A stretch of 64,000 bases of DNA. Origin: Streptomyces antibioticus. Its GTDB lineage: Bacteria > Actinomycetota > Actinomycetes > Streptomycetales > Streptomycetaceae. Numbering within the stretch: position 1 is the stretch's first letter; each line of letters opens with the position of its first letter. Shown here piece by piece: positions 51,961 to 59,538 of this stretch. The notes below the pieces were generated by a model. It did no database searches. It was given only the letters and a program-made list of their open reading frames with translations, and was not told the DNA's origin. Location: assembly GCF_001514065.1 (NCBI RefSeq), contig NZ_KQ948423.1:705717-769716 (forward strand), given 5' to 3'. Both the position numbers and the translations under genes were made by a program.

Positions 51961-53213
51961 TGTACGACCTGCTGGTGGTGGGCGCGGGCCCGTACGGCCT
52001 GTCGATCGCGTCCCACGCCGCGGCCGCCGGACTGCGGGTGGGTGTCTTCGGACGGCCCATGGCGTCCTGGCGCGACCACATGCCCCGCGGGATGTTCCTG
52101 AAGTCGGAGCCGTGGGCGTCCCACCTCTCCGACCCCGAGCGCCGCCGGCGCCTCGACGTCTACTGCGCCGAGCAGGGCCTGACGGCCCGGCACGGCGAGC
52201 CGATCCCGGTGGAGGTGTTCGCCGCGTACGGCCTGTGGTTCGCCCGCACCGCCGTTCCCGAGGTGGACGAGCGGATGGTGACCCGGCTGGTCCGGTGCGC
52301 GGGCGGCTTCGAGGCGGTGACGGACGACGGGGAGGTGGTGTCCGCCCGTACGGTCGCACTCGCGGTCGGCGTCATGCCGTTCGTCGAGATCCCCGCCTCC
52401 CTCGCCGGCCTCGACGCCTCCCTCGTGACCCACAGCAGCCACCACGGCGACCTCGGCCGCTTCCGCGGACGGGACGTCACCGTGGTCGGCGGCGGTCAGG
52501 CGGCACTGGAGACGGCGGCGCTCCTCGCCGAACAGGGCACGCGGGTACGGGTGCTGGCCCGCGCCGGTGAGCTGCGCTGGAACGACGTGCCCCCGCCCTG
52601 GGAGCGCCCCTGGTGGCGGCAGGCCCGCTCCCCGCTCGGCGGCCTGGGCTGCGGCTGGCGGAACTGGTTCTACGCCGAGCGCCCCGGCCTCTTCCGCCGC
52701 CTCCCGGAGCAGACCCGGACGCGGATCGCGGCGACGGCGCTGGGCCCGGCGGGCGCGTGGTGGGTACGGGACCGGTTCGAGTCGGCGGTGGAGGTGCGCC
52801 TGGACCACGAGGTGGCGGCGGCACGGGCGGTGCCGGGCGGACTGTGCCTGGACCTGACGGACGGCACGGGCTCACCACACGCCCTGGAGACCGAACACGT
52901 CATCGCCGCCACGGGCTTCAAGGCGACCACCGACCGCCTCACCCTTCTCTCCGCCGACCTGCGGACCGCCCTGGCCACGACCGCCGACGGCTCCCCTGAG
53001 GTCACCCGGGACTTCGAGTCCCCCTCCCACCCGGGCCTGTTCCTGGCCGGCCTGACGACGGCCTCGGCCTTCGGCCCCGCGATGCGCTTCGTGCACGGCG
53101 CGACCTACACGGCGGGTGCACTCGTACGAGGGGTACGGCGCCGCCTGCGCACGGGGCCGGCCCTGATCCCGGCACCGGGCCGGCACGGGACGCCGGAGAC
53201 TGCGCGACGGTGA
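51960..53213 (+). CDS. FAD/NAD(P)-dependent oxidoreductase (N-hydroxylase-like)
   Basis: Protein of 417 residues, ATG 51960. Rossmann motif 'LLVVGAGPYGLSIASHAA' (FAD), 'FLKSEPWASHLSDPER', second dinucleotide fold 'DVTVVGGGQAALETAALLAEQG' (NADPH) and late 'VIAATGFKA'. The layout resembles class B flavin monooxygenases of the lysine/ornithine N-hydroxylase type. Substrate unknown; tied to the ATP-grasp protein by translational overlap. A strong hairpin follows at 53221-53249. Confidence 0.83.
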   Translation: MYDLLVVGAGPYGLSIASHAAAAGLRVGVFGRPMASWRDHMPRGMFLKSEPWASHLSDPERRRRLDVYCAEQGLTARHGEPIPVEVFAAYGLWFARTAVPEVDERMVTRLVRCAGGFEAVTDDGEVVSARTVALAVGVMPFVEIPASLAGLDASLVTHSSHHGDLGRFRGRDVTVVGGGQAALETAALLAEQGTRVRVLARAGELRWNDVPPPWERPWWRQARSPLGGLGCGWRNWFYAERPGLFRRLPEQTRTRIAATALGPAGAWWVRDRFESAVEVRLDHEVAAARAVPGGLCLDLTDGTGSPHALETEHVIAATGFKATTDRLTLLSADLRTALATTADGSPEVTRDFESPSHPGLFLAGLTTASAFGPAMRFVHGATYTAGALVRGVRRRLRTGPALIPAPGRHGTPETARR

Positions 53214-53220
53214 CGGGGCG

Positions 53221-53249
53221 CGGGTGCCGGACCCGGGGTCCGGCACCCG
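53221..53249. terminator. Bidirectional terminator hairpin
   Basis: CGGGTGCCGGACC (53221-53233) pairs perfectly with GGTCCGGCACCCG (53237-53249), loop CGG. It sits between the convergent oxidoreductase gene and the long chaplin gene. No U-run on either side, as is common in streptomycetes. Confidence 0.75.
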
Positions 53250-53254
53250 GCGCG

Positions 53255-54148
53255 TCAGCGGTGGGATGCGGATCTGCCCCGGCGGTACAGGACAGCCCCG
53301 GCCGCGATCAGGGCGGCGCTGGCACCGGACGCGGCGAGCAGGGCCTCGCTGCTGCTGCCGGTGTCGGGGAGGTGCGGCGGCGGACCTTGGTGCCCGGGGG
53401 ACGAGGGCTGGCCACCGTTGCCGGGAGACGTCGGCGTGGGCGACTGATGGTCACCGGGGCCGGGAGACGTCGGCGTGGGCGTCGGCGACGGATGGTCACC
53501 GTGGCCGGGCGGGGTCGGCGTCGGAGTCGGCGTCGGATGGCCACCGGGGCCAGGGGGGCCAGGGGGCGTCGGAGTCGGCGTGGGCGTGGGTGTGTCCTCC
53601 CCGCCGTACGGCGGCGCCGTGTGCTCGTCGCCGTAGCCACCGCTGCCGCAGTCGTCGCCGAACGCGGGGTTGAGCCCGCTGATCACGTCCGCGGTGTTCC
53701 CGCACGCGTTCACCGGCACGTCGACCGGCGCACCGGCGTGGTTGCCGGAGCCCACACCGGGCGAGCCCTCGGTGCGGCCGTGCGTCGAGGAACCGGAGCC
53801 GGTCCTGTGGTGCCCGGAACCGTAACCGGAGTCATGCCCGGAGCCGTAACCGGAGTCGCCGCCGCCGTACGGTTCCCCGTACGACCCGCGCTTGGACGAA
53901 CCCGAGCCGTTGGCACAGGAGTTGCCGAACGCGGGGTTCAACAGGGCGACGGCGTCGACCGAGTTGCCGCAGGCGTTCACCGGTGCATCGACCGGGACCT
54001 GGACGTTGTTGCCGGACAGGACTCCGGGCGAACCCTTGGTGGCCCCGCTCGCGTCCGAGTCGGCGTGGGCGGGGCTGCTGCCGCACAGGGACAGAATGCT
54101 TGTCGCGGCGGCCGCCGCGACCATTCCCCTACTCAGGGTCTGTCGCAA
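53255..54148 (-). CDS. chpA: Long chaplin with two chaplin domains and LPDTG sorting signal, ChpA-like
   Basis: Protein of 297 residues. Start at TTG 54148 (LRQTLSRGM) with AGGAAG ahead; longer frames add no signal-peptide character. A signal peptide runs to about residue 30. Chaplin domain 1 (about 34-78, 'VNACGNSVDAVALLNPAFGNSC') and domain 2 (about 121-165, 'VNACGNTADVISGLNPAFGDDC') are separated by a Ser/Gly/Tyr spacer. A Thr-Pro repeat wall-spanning region follows, then LPDTG near 260, a membrane helix and RRGR. Sortase links it to peptidoglycan so that short chaplins can polymerise on it. Length and place next to chpD and the rodlins match ChpA. Confidence 0.9.
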   Translation of the reverse strand: MRQTLSRGMVAAAAATSILSLCGSSPAHADSDASGATKGSPGVLSGNNVQVPVDAPVNACGNSVDAVALLNPAFGNSCANGSGSSKRGSYGEPYGGGDSGYGSGHDSGYGSGHHRTGSGSSTHGRTEGSPGVGSGNHAGAPVDVPVNACGNTADVISGLNPAFGDDCGSGGYGDEHTAPPYGGEDTPTPTPTPTPPGPPGPGGHPTPTPTPTPPGHGDHPSPTPTPTSPGPGDHQSPTPTSPGNGGQPSSPGHQGPPPHLPDTGSSSEALLAASGASAALIAAGAVLYRRGRSASHR

Positions 54149-54181
54149 TCTCGTTGTCTTCCTGCTTGAAGAAGTGGGAAA

Positions 54182-54221
54182 AGCCGGCCTTGGAAGGCAA
54201 GGAAGCTGTCCAAGGCCGGCT
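54182..54221 (-). terminator. Terminator between chpD and chpA
   Basis: AGCCGGCCTTGGA (54182-54194) pairs with TCCAAGGCCGGCT (54209-54221), a perfect 13-bp stem with a 14-nt loop; the minus strand continues TTTCCC. It ends chpD transcription 34 bp past the stop and lies just upstream of chpA. Confidence 0.85.
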
Positions 54222-54255
54222 GTCACATAGCCGGAGCGGCCTATGCGCTACGACG

Positions 54256-54483
54256 TCAGTCGTTGACGCAGGTGTTGCCGAACGCCGGGTTCAGCAGGGC
54301 GATGATGTCGATCGAGTTGCCGCACACGTTGATCGGCACGTGGACCGGGACCTGGACCACGTTGCCCGAGAGAACGCCCGGCGAACCGAAGGCGGCACCC
54401 TCGGCGCCCGCGTCCGCGAATGCGGGGGCGGCCATACCCAGAGCCATGATCGCGCCCGCGACGACAGCAGCGGTCTTCTTCAT
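54256..54483 (-). CDS. chpD: Short chaplin, ChpD-like
   Basis: Protein of 75 residues (ChpD length), ATG 54483, AAGGGAT upstream. A signal peptide ends near AFA-DAGA. The chaplin domain 'GSPGVLSGNVVQVPVHVPINVCGNSIDIIALLNPAFGNTCVND' includes both cysteines. Amyloid-forming, surface-active. It differs from ChpF in the signal peptide but is nearly identical in the mature domain. No sigma-BldN-like promoter could be recognised in its 248-bp upstream region. Confidence 0.9.
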   Translation of the reverse strand: MKKTAAVVAGAIMALGMAAPAFADAGAEGAAFGSPGVLSGNVVQVPVHVPINVCGNSIDIIALLNPAFGNTCVND

Positions 54484-54654
54484 GAGCTATCCCTTCTCTG
54501 CGGTCATGCCCCAATGACGTGACCTGCAGGCTGTAAACGAGGGATAGACATCCAGGGAAACTACGGAACGTGTGGCGCCCGGTAATTCACCCGAACGCCT
54601 TCACAGGATTGACACCGGCCCTCCATATGAGGAGAAACGCTTCGCCTGAGTGGC

Positions 54655-54701
54655 GGAAAAAGGCCCGGGCAGCCCGCGGGGAATTCAGGCGGCCCGAGCC
54701 T
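54655..54701 (-). terminator. Terminator of rdlA
   Basis: AGGCCCGGGC (54661-54670) and GCCCGAGCCT (54692-54701) pair with one mismatch. The minus strand continues with TTTTTCCGC, a U-run. It lies 31 bp past the rodlin stop. Confidence 0.72.
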
Positions 54702-54731
54702 TTCAGATCCGAGCTCTTTCGAGCGGAGGGA

Positions 54732-55133
54732 TCAGTGGTTGCCGGTGCCGTTGCCGGCCAGGACGGAGATGTCGTCCAGGATGTGCGACACCGGCTCGTC
54801 ACCCTTGGCCTGGGTGGAGTTGTCGGCGCACTGCTGGTTCTGCGCGGCCGACAGGACCGGGATGTCCTGGGCGACACCGACGGCGGCGATGACACCGAGG
54901 ATGGCCTGGGCGTTGGCCTTCACCGGCACGCCGAGGCAGAGCTTGTTGGCGGTGCCCTGGACCAGCGTGGCCTGCGGGCTCATGTTGCCCTTGGTGATCG
55001 AGTTGCCGAACTTCGAGTGGGCCTCGTTGCCGCTGGCCGAGGTGGTGCCGTCGTTCCCGATGGCCATGGCCGGGGAGGCCGCACCGACGACGGAGGCGGC
55101 GACCGCCGCAGCGGCCATTGCCTTCTTCAGCAT
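54732..55133 (-). CDS. rdlA: Rodlin protein, RdlA-like
   Basis: Protein of 133 residues. Signal peptide ([23 protein letters not shown]), cleavage before IGNDGTT. The mature part matches the rodlin family: '[46 protein letters not shown]' and '[33 protein letters not shown]', with two cysteines. Rodlins organise chaplin amyloid into the paired rodlet fibres on spores. Divergent from rdlB, as in model streptomycetes; a sigma-BldN-like promoter is upstream. Confidence 0.93.
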   Translation of the reverse strand: MLKKAMAAAAVAASVVGAASPAMAIGNDGTTSASGNEAHSKFGNSITKGNMSPQATLVQGTANKLCLGVPVKANAQAILGVIAAVGVAQDIPVLSAAQNQQCADNSTQAKGDEPVSHILDDISVLAGNGTGNH

Positions 55134-55186
55134 TTGGGTTTCCTTTCCTGGCGTGCATCACCACGACGCATGCTCCTGCTTCCGCA

Positions 55187-55214
55187 TCAACCCCCTGCAC
55201 GGGGAATGGTTGCG
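55187..55214 (-). promoter_or_regulatory. Sigma-BldN-like promoter of rdlA
   Basis: Minus strand: CGCAAC (55214-55209), 16-nt spacer, GGTTGA (55192-55187). The motif lies 54 bp before the rdlA start. Confidence 0.65.
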
Positions 55215-55322
55215 AGGCTTCACTCGATCGGGCCGCGTACGCACGGCGAATTCACGGAAAGGTCCGACCGCCCCGATATCGGGTTCCACCCGCTTCCTTT
55301 GTGGGCCATCGGAGTGAATGCC

Positions 55323-55350
55323 AGGAACCAAGCGGGTCCCGGGCAGTTGA
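55323..55350 (+). promoter_or_regulatory. Sigma-BldN-like promoter of rdlB
   Basis: AGGAAC (55323-55328), 16-nt spacer, AGTTGA (55345-55350). The -35 match is weak (four of six) but spacing and distance to the start (45 bp) agree with the other four. Confidence 0.5.
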
Positions 55351-55395
55351 CCAGTGCGCTCCGGTGGACGGGGTTTCTTCAGAAGGGACTAGCAA

Positions 55396-55794
55396 GTGAT
55401 CAAGAAGGTTCTGGCTTCCGCCGCGGTCGCCGCTTCCGTCGTCGGTGTCGCCTCCCCCGCCATGGCCATCGGGAACGACGGCACCACCTCCGCCAGCGGC
55501 AACGGCGCGCACCAGTCGTTCGGCAACTCGGCCACGTACGGCAACATGAGCCCGCAGATGGCGCTCGTCCAGGGCTCGCTCAACAAGCCCTGCATCGGCC
55601 TGCCGGCCAAGGCGAACCTCCAGGGCATCGTCGGCGCCGTCGCCGTCGGCGTTCTGCAGGACGTGCCGATCCTGTCGGCCCCGCAGAACCAGCAGTGTGT
55701 CGAGAACTCCACGCAGGCCAAGGGCGACGAGCCGCTGTCGCACATCCTGGACGACATCTCCGTCCTGGCGGGCAACGGCAAGGACAACCACTGA
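55396..55794 (+). CDS. rdlB: Rodlin protein, RdlB-like
   Basis: Protein of 132 residues, start GTG 55396 with GAAGGGA. Signal peptide '[23 protein letters not shown]' then '[52 protein letters not shown]', ending '...[32 protein letters not shown]'. Clear rodlin with the two cysteines. It is divergent from rdlA. A strong terminator follows. The C-terminal coding half is nearly identical in DNA to the third rodlin gene at 57057. Confidence 0.93.
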   Translation: MIKKVLASAAVAASVVGVASPAMAIGNDGTTSASGNGAHQSFGNSATYGNMSPQMALVQGSLNKPCIGLPAKANLQGIVGAVAVGVLQDVPILSAPQNQQCVENSTQAKGDEPLSHILDDISVLAGNGKDNH

Positions 55795-55850
55795 GCCGTC
55801 CCCAGGGGCTCCGTTCGCTGAGCCTTGGGGCTGCAATCTGAGTCCCCGTC

Positions 55851-55885
55851 AGCGGGCCGCCGGTTTCCCGGCGGCCCGCTGTTTT
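55851..55885 (+). terminator. Terminator of rdlB
   Basis: AGCGGGCCGCCGG (55851-55863) pairs with CCGGCGGCCCGCT (55868-55880), 13 perfect bp around TTTC, followed by GTTTTA. It lies 13 bp before the LCP gene start, so that gene may have its own promoter inside rdlB or depend on readthrough. Confidence 0.88.
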
Positions 55886-55897
55886 AGCGTGCGTCGC

Positions 55898-56923
55898 GTG
55901 ACGACGAAGAGAACCCTTTCTTCCCTGGCCATCCCCGTACTCGTCCTCGCCGCCGGCTCGACCGTGCTCGGCAGCGCTCCCTTCCCTGAGCGGCAGGCCC
56001 CCCGCCCCCTCAACATCGTGCTGATGGGCACGGACGGCCGGGACACCATCACCGCCGCCGAGAAGCGCAAGTTCCACGCCGGCGGCTTCGCCTGCGACTG
56101 CACCGACGTTTTGATGCTGGTGCACGTCTCCGCGCGCCGGGACCGGGTCAGCGTGGTGAGCCTGCCGCGTGACTCCTACGCGGACATCCCGCCGTACCGC
56201 GACTCCGCCGGCGGCAAGGAGCACGCCTCGCACCCCTCGAAGATCAACGGCGCGTACGCCGAGGGTGGTCCCGCGCTCACCGTGAACACGGTCGAGTCGA
56301 TGACCGGGGTGCGGATCGACCGCTTCCTCCAGGTGGACTTCCGGCGTTTCATCGACGCCGTGAACGCAGTCGGCGGGGTGGAGGTGTGCACACCTCGGAC
56401 CCTGAAGGACTCGGCGACGAAGCTGCACCTCAAGCCCGGCAAACACCGCCTGAAGGGCGGGCCGTCGTTGCAGTACGTGCGCTCCCGGCACGTGGACACC
56501 AGTGCCGACCTAGGGCGGATCCAGCGCCAGCATCGGTTCCTGGTGAACGCCCTGCGCGGGCTGAAGGCGAAGAAGGCGCTGACCGACCCGGTGGGCATGG
56601 CACGCGTGGTGGACACGCTGCTCGGGTCCGGCAAGGTCGAGCAGGGCTTCGCGGCGGGCGAGCTGGTGCAGCTGGCGGCGGCGCTGGACAAGGTGCCGGC
56701 GCGGGCCCTGGAGTTCACGACCGTGCCGATCGCCGGGTTCAACCCGACCAAGCCGGACATCGGCTCGACGCTGGCCTGGGACCGCAAGCGGGCGGACGCG
56801 ATGTTCGCCAAGCTGCGCGCCGACCGGCCGCTGCTGAAGGCCGACGCCGACCCCAAGCCCAAGGACCCGCCCGGGCTGATGGGTTACGACCCGGTGCGGG
56901 GCAGCCGGTTCGCCTGCAAGTGA
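55898..56923 (+). CDS. LytR-CpsA-Psr (LCP) family protein
   Basis: Protein of 341 residues, start GTG 55898. An N-terminal membrane anchor or signal (RTLSSLAIPVLVLAAGSTVLGS) is followed by the LCP domain: 'LNIVLMGTDGRDTI', 'DVLMLVHVSARRDRVSVVSLPRDSYADIP', 'KINGAYAEGGPALTVNTVESMTGVRIDRFLQVDFRRFIDAVNAVGGVEVC', 'YVRSRHVD...DLGRIQRQHRFLVNAL'. LCP enzymes move lipid-linked glycans onto peptidoglycan. In this location, between two rodlin genes and next to an exopolysaccharide operon, it could attach a surface glycan to the wall of aerial hyphae; that is inference. Confidence 0.88.
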   Translation: MTTKRTLSSLAIPVLVLAAGSTVLGSAPFPERQAPRPLNIVLMGTDGRDTITAAEKRKFHAGGFACDCTDVLMLVHVSARRDRVSVVSLPRDSYADIPPYRDSAGGKEHASHPSKINGAYAEGGPALTVNTVESMTGVRIDRFLQVDFRRFIDAVNAVGGVEVCTPRTLKDSATKLHLKPGKHRLKGGPSLQYVRSRHVDTSADLGRIQRQHRFLVNALRGLKAKKALTDPVGMARVVDTLLGSGKVEQGFAAGELVQLAAALDKVPARALEFTTVPIAGFNPTKPDIGSTLAWDRKRADAMFAKLRADRPLLKADADPKPKDPPGLMGYDPVRGSRFACK

Positions 56924-56928
56924 GCGGG

Positions 56929-56953
56929 GCGGGGGCGCCCGAACGGCCCCCGC
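56929..56953 (+). terminator. Hairpin after the LCP gene
   Basis: GCGGGGGC (56929-56936) pairs with GCCCCCGC (56946-56953) around a 9-nt loop, 5 bp after the LCP stop. No U-run; the sigma-BldN-like box of the third rodlin gene follows. Confidence 0.5.
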
Positions 56954-56980
56954 ATGCGCTGCGCCAATCGGGGCAAAGAG

Positions 56981-57009
56981 CGCAACCCCGGCCGGGGTGG
57001 TCCCGTTGA
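56981..57009 (+). promoter_or_regulatory. Sigma-BldN-like promoter of the third rodlin gene
   Basis: CGCAAC (56981-56986), 17-nt spacer, CGTTGA (57004-57009), 47 bp before the rodlin start. Strong match to the consensus I know. Confidence 0.68.
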
Positions 57010-57056
57010 CGATCACGCAGCTCCTCACCGGAGTCCGCTTCTCGAAGGGAATGAAC

Positions 57057-57452
57057 ATGAAGAAGCTGTGGGCAACCGCGGCTATCGCCGCCACCGTTGT
57101 CGGCGCCGGCTCCCCCGCCATGGCCATCGGTGACGACGGCACCACGTCCGCCAGCGGCAACGGCGCCTCGCAGGAGTTCGGCAACTCGGCGACCTTCGGC
57201 GACATGAGCCCGCAGCTCTCGCTGGTCCAGGGTTCGCTGAACAAGCCCTGTGTCGGCCTGCCGGCCAAGCTCAACCTCCAGGGCATCGCCGGCCTCGTCG
57301 CCGTCGGTGTTCTGCAGGACGTTCCGATCCTGTCGGCGCCGCAGAACCAGCAGTGTGTCGAGAACTCCACCCAGGCCAAGGGCGACGAGCCGCTGTCGCA
57401 CATCCTGGACGACATCTCGGCCCTCTCCGGCAACGGCCAGGGCAACGGCTGA
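57057..57452 (+). CDS. Third rodlin protein
   Basis: Protein of 131 residues, start ATG 57057 (MKKLW), six bases after the alternative ATG 57051; GAAGGGA fits 57057. Signal peptide 'KKLWATAAIAATVVGAGSPAMA', mature part '[52 protein letters not shown]' with two cysteines. More like rdlB than rdlA. An extra rodlin gene with its own BldN-type promoter; its role beside RdlA and RdlB is unknown. Confidence 0.92.
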   Translation: MKKLWATAAIAATVVGAGSPAMAIGDDGTTSASGNGASQEFGNSATFGDMSPQLSLVQGSLNKPCVGLPAKLNLQGIAGLVAVGVLQDVPILSAPQNQQCVENSTQAKGDEPLSHILDDISALSGNGQGNG

Positions 57453-57470
57453 TCCTCGGATCTCCCGCCA

Positions 57471-57503
57471 CGGCGGGTCACCGGTTCCTCCGGTGACCCG
57501 CCG
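57471..57503. terminator. Terminator of the third rodlin gene
   Basis: CGGCGGGTCACCGG (57471-57484) pairs perfectly with CCGGTGACCCGCCG (57490-57503), loop TTCCT. It lies between the rodlin stop and the convergent acyl-CoA ligase stop (57520). Confidence 0.82.
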
Positions 57504-57519
57504 TTCGGCTGTGCCGGGG

Positions 57520-59445
57520 CTACTTCTCCTTGCGGTAGATCGCCTCGATCTCCTCCGTGTACGCCGCGAGGACCGCGTGCCGCTTGACCTTCAGGGACGG
57601 CGTGAGCAGACCGTTGTCCTCGCTGAACTCGCCCTCGACCAGGGTGAAGGCACGGATCGACTCGGCGCGCGAGACGGCCTCGTTGGCGTGGTCCACGGCC
57701 TTCTGGACGGCCGCGCGCAGCGCGGGGTCGCGGACGAGTTCGGACAGCGGGGTGTCGGCGGGGCGTTTGCGGACGGCCAGCCAGTGGGCGACCGCCTCGG
57801 GGTCGAGGGTGATCAGGGCGGCGACGAAGGGGCGGTTGTCGCCGACGACGAGGCACTGCCCGACCGGTGAGCGGCTGCGCAGCCGGTCCTCCAGGACGGC
57901 CGGGGAGACGTTCTTGCCGCCGGAGGTGACGAGGATGTCCTTCTTGCGGCCGGTGATGGTGAGGTAGCCGTCCGCGTCGAGGGAGCCGAGGTCGCCGGTG
58001 GCGAACCAGTCGCCCTGGAGCACGGCGTCGGTGGCGGCCGGGTTGGTCCAGTACGCGCCGAAGACGATGCCGCCCTTGATCAGCACCTCGCCGTCGTCGG
58101 CGATGCGCACCGCGGTGCCGGGGACCGGGATGCCGACCGTGCCGGGGCGGGGGCGCAGGGGCGGGACGATCGTGGCGGCCGCGCTCGTCTCGGTCAGGCC
58201 GTAGCCCTCGTAGACGATGATCCCGGCGGCGTAGAAGAACAGGTTGAGGTCGCGGTCGAGCGGGGAGCCGCCGCTGATGGCGTAGCGCATGCGGCCGCCG
58301 AGTTCCTTGCGGACCCGGCGGTAGACCAGCAGGTCGTACAGGGCCCAGGCGGCGTAGAGGCCGGGGCCCGGGCCCTTGCCGTGGCCGAGGAACTTCTCCA
58401 GGTAGCGCTCGCCGAAGCGGACGGCGATGCGGTCGGCGCGGTCGAAGGAGGCGGCGCGGCCCATCTTCTCGGCGGTGGCGCGGCCGGTGTCGTGGATCTT
58501 CTCGAAGAGGTACGGGACGCCGACGAGGAAGGTGGGGCGGAACTCCTTGAGGGCGGGCCGGAGTTCGTCGGGCTTGATGCTCGGGCAGTGGCCGATCTCG
58601 ATACGGGCCATCAGGCAGGCGATCTGGAGGGTGCGGCCGAGGATGTGGGCGAGCGGGAGGAAGAGCAGGGTGGAGGCGATCTGGCGGGTGACCTCCTTGA
58701 AGATGGGGTGCAGCAGCTCGACCGTGTTGGCGGCCTCGGCGTAGAGGTTCGCGTGGGTGAGGACGCAGCCCTTGGGTTTTCCGGTGGTGCCGGAGGTGTA
58801 GCAGATCGTCGCCACGGTGTCGGGGGTCAGGCTGGTGCGGCGCTTGGTGACCTCCTCGTCGGGGACGTCGCGGCCGAGCTGTTCGAGTTCGGAGAGGGCC
58901 TGGGCCTCCAACTGCCAGATGTGCGGCGGTTCTTGGTGGCGGGCGGTGCCGGTCGTCACCGTGGCGGCGTTCTCCGCCGTCTCCGTGATGACGTGGCGGG
59001 CGCCCGAGTCGCGGACGATCCACTCCACCTGGTCCGCCGAGGAGGTGGCGTAGATCGGGACGCTCTGGCCGCCTGCCGCCCAGATCGCGAAGTCCAGGAC
59101 CGTCCATTCGTAGCGGGTGCGGGACATCACCGCGACCCGGCCGCCCGGTTCGAGACCCGCCGCGATCAACCCCTTGGCCACCGCGGTGACTTCGCGGGCG
59201 AACGCGGCGGCCGTGACGGGCTGCCAGTCGGCTCCCTGCTTGCGGCGCAGGACCACCGCGTCGGGGGCCTCGGCCGCGTTGGTGAACGGGATGTCGGCGG
59301 TGCTGCCGGTCGGGGCGGGCGGCGCGAGGGGGGCGGTGCGGGCCTCGCGGACCACCCCCCGGTCGTCCCTGACGATCTCGACCTCGGTGCGGTTCGCCAG
59401 GTCGGTGCGTTGTTTCGCCCGCTTCAGATCCTTGCGTACGCCCAT
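57520..59445 (-). CDS. Long-chain fatty acid-CoA ligase (FadD15-like)
   Basis: Protein of 641 residues, ATG 59445. AMP-binding motifs: 'YTSGTTGKPKGCVLTHANL', 'YGLTETSAA', 'ATGDLGSLDADGYLTITGRKKDILVTSGGKNVSP', all intact, and the C-terminal catalytic Lys region 'NGLLTPSLKVKRHAVLAAY'. It activates fatty acids to acyl-CoA via acyl-adenylate in the cytoplasm. The 641-residue length and 'QSVPIYATSSADQVEWI' match the FadD15 branch of actinobacterial long-chain ligases. It ends the coat island and converges on the third rodlin gene. Confidence 0.92.
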   Translation of the reverse strand: MGVRKDLKRAKQRTDLANRTEVEIVRDDRGVVREARTAPLAPPAPTGSTADIPFTNAAEAPDAVVLRRKQGADWQPVTAAAFAREVTAVAKGLIAAGLEPGGRVAVMSRTRYEWTVLDFAIWAAGGQSVPIYATSSADQVEWIVRDSGARHVITETAENAATVTTGTARHQEPPHIWQLEAQALSELEQLGRDVPDEEVTKRRTSLTPDTVATICYTSGTTGKPKGCVLTHANLYAEAANTVELLHPIFKEVTRQIASTLLFLPLAHILGRTLQIACLMARIEIGHCPSIKPDELRPALKEFRPTFLVGVPYLFEKIHDTGRATAEKMGRAASFDRADRIAVRFGERYLEKFLGHGKGPGPGLYAAWALYDLLVYRRVRKELGGRMRYAISGGSPLDRDLNLFFYAAGIIVYEGYGLTETSAAATIVPPLRPRPGTVGIPVPGTAVRIADDGEVLIKGGIVFGAYWTNPAATDAVLQGDWFATGDLGSLDADGYLTITGRKKDILVTSGGKNVSPAVLEDRLRSRSPVGQCLVVGDNRPFVAALITLDPEAVAHWLAVRKRPADTPLSELVRDPALRAAVQKAVDHANEAVSRAESIRAFTLVEGEFSEDNGLLTPSLKVKRHAVLAAYTEEIEAIYRKEK

Positions 59446-59538
59446 GACGGCTCCCCGGTCGGCGCTGACTGGGACGTCAACTTACTCACGCGTAAGGAAA
59501 GGTCAATGGGGCCGGCAGTACCTGGACCGGTGTGCGCG

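Noticed and set aside
54570-55841. A 423-residue plus-strand frame spanning rdlA antisense and rdlB
   Set aside because: It runs antisense through rdlA and out of frame through rdlB; both rodlins have signal peptides, start sites and terminators that explain the DNA better.
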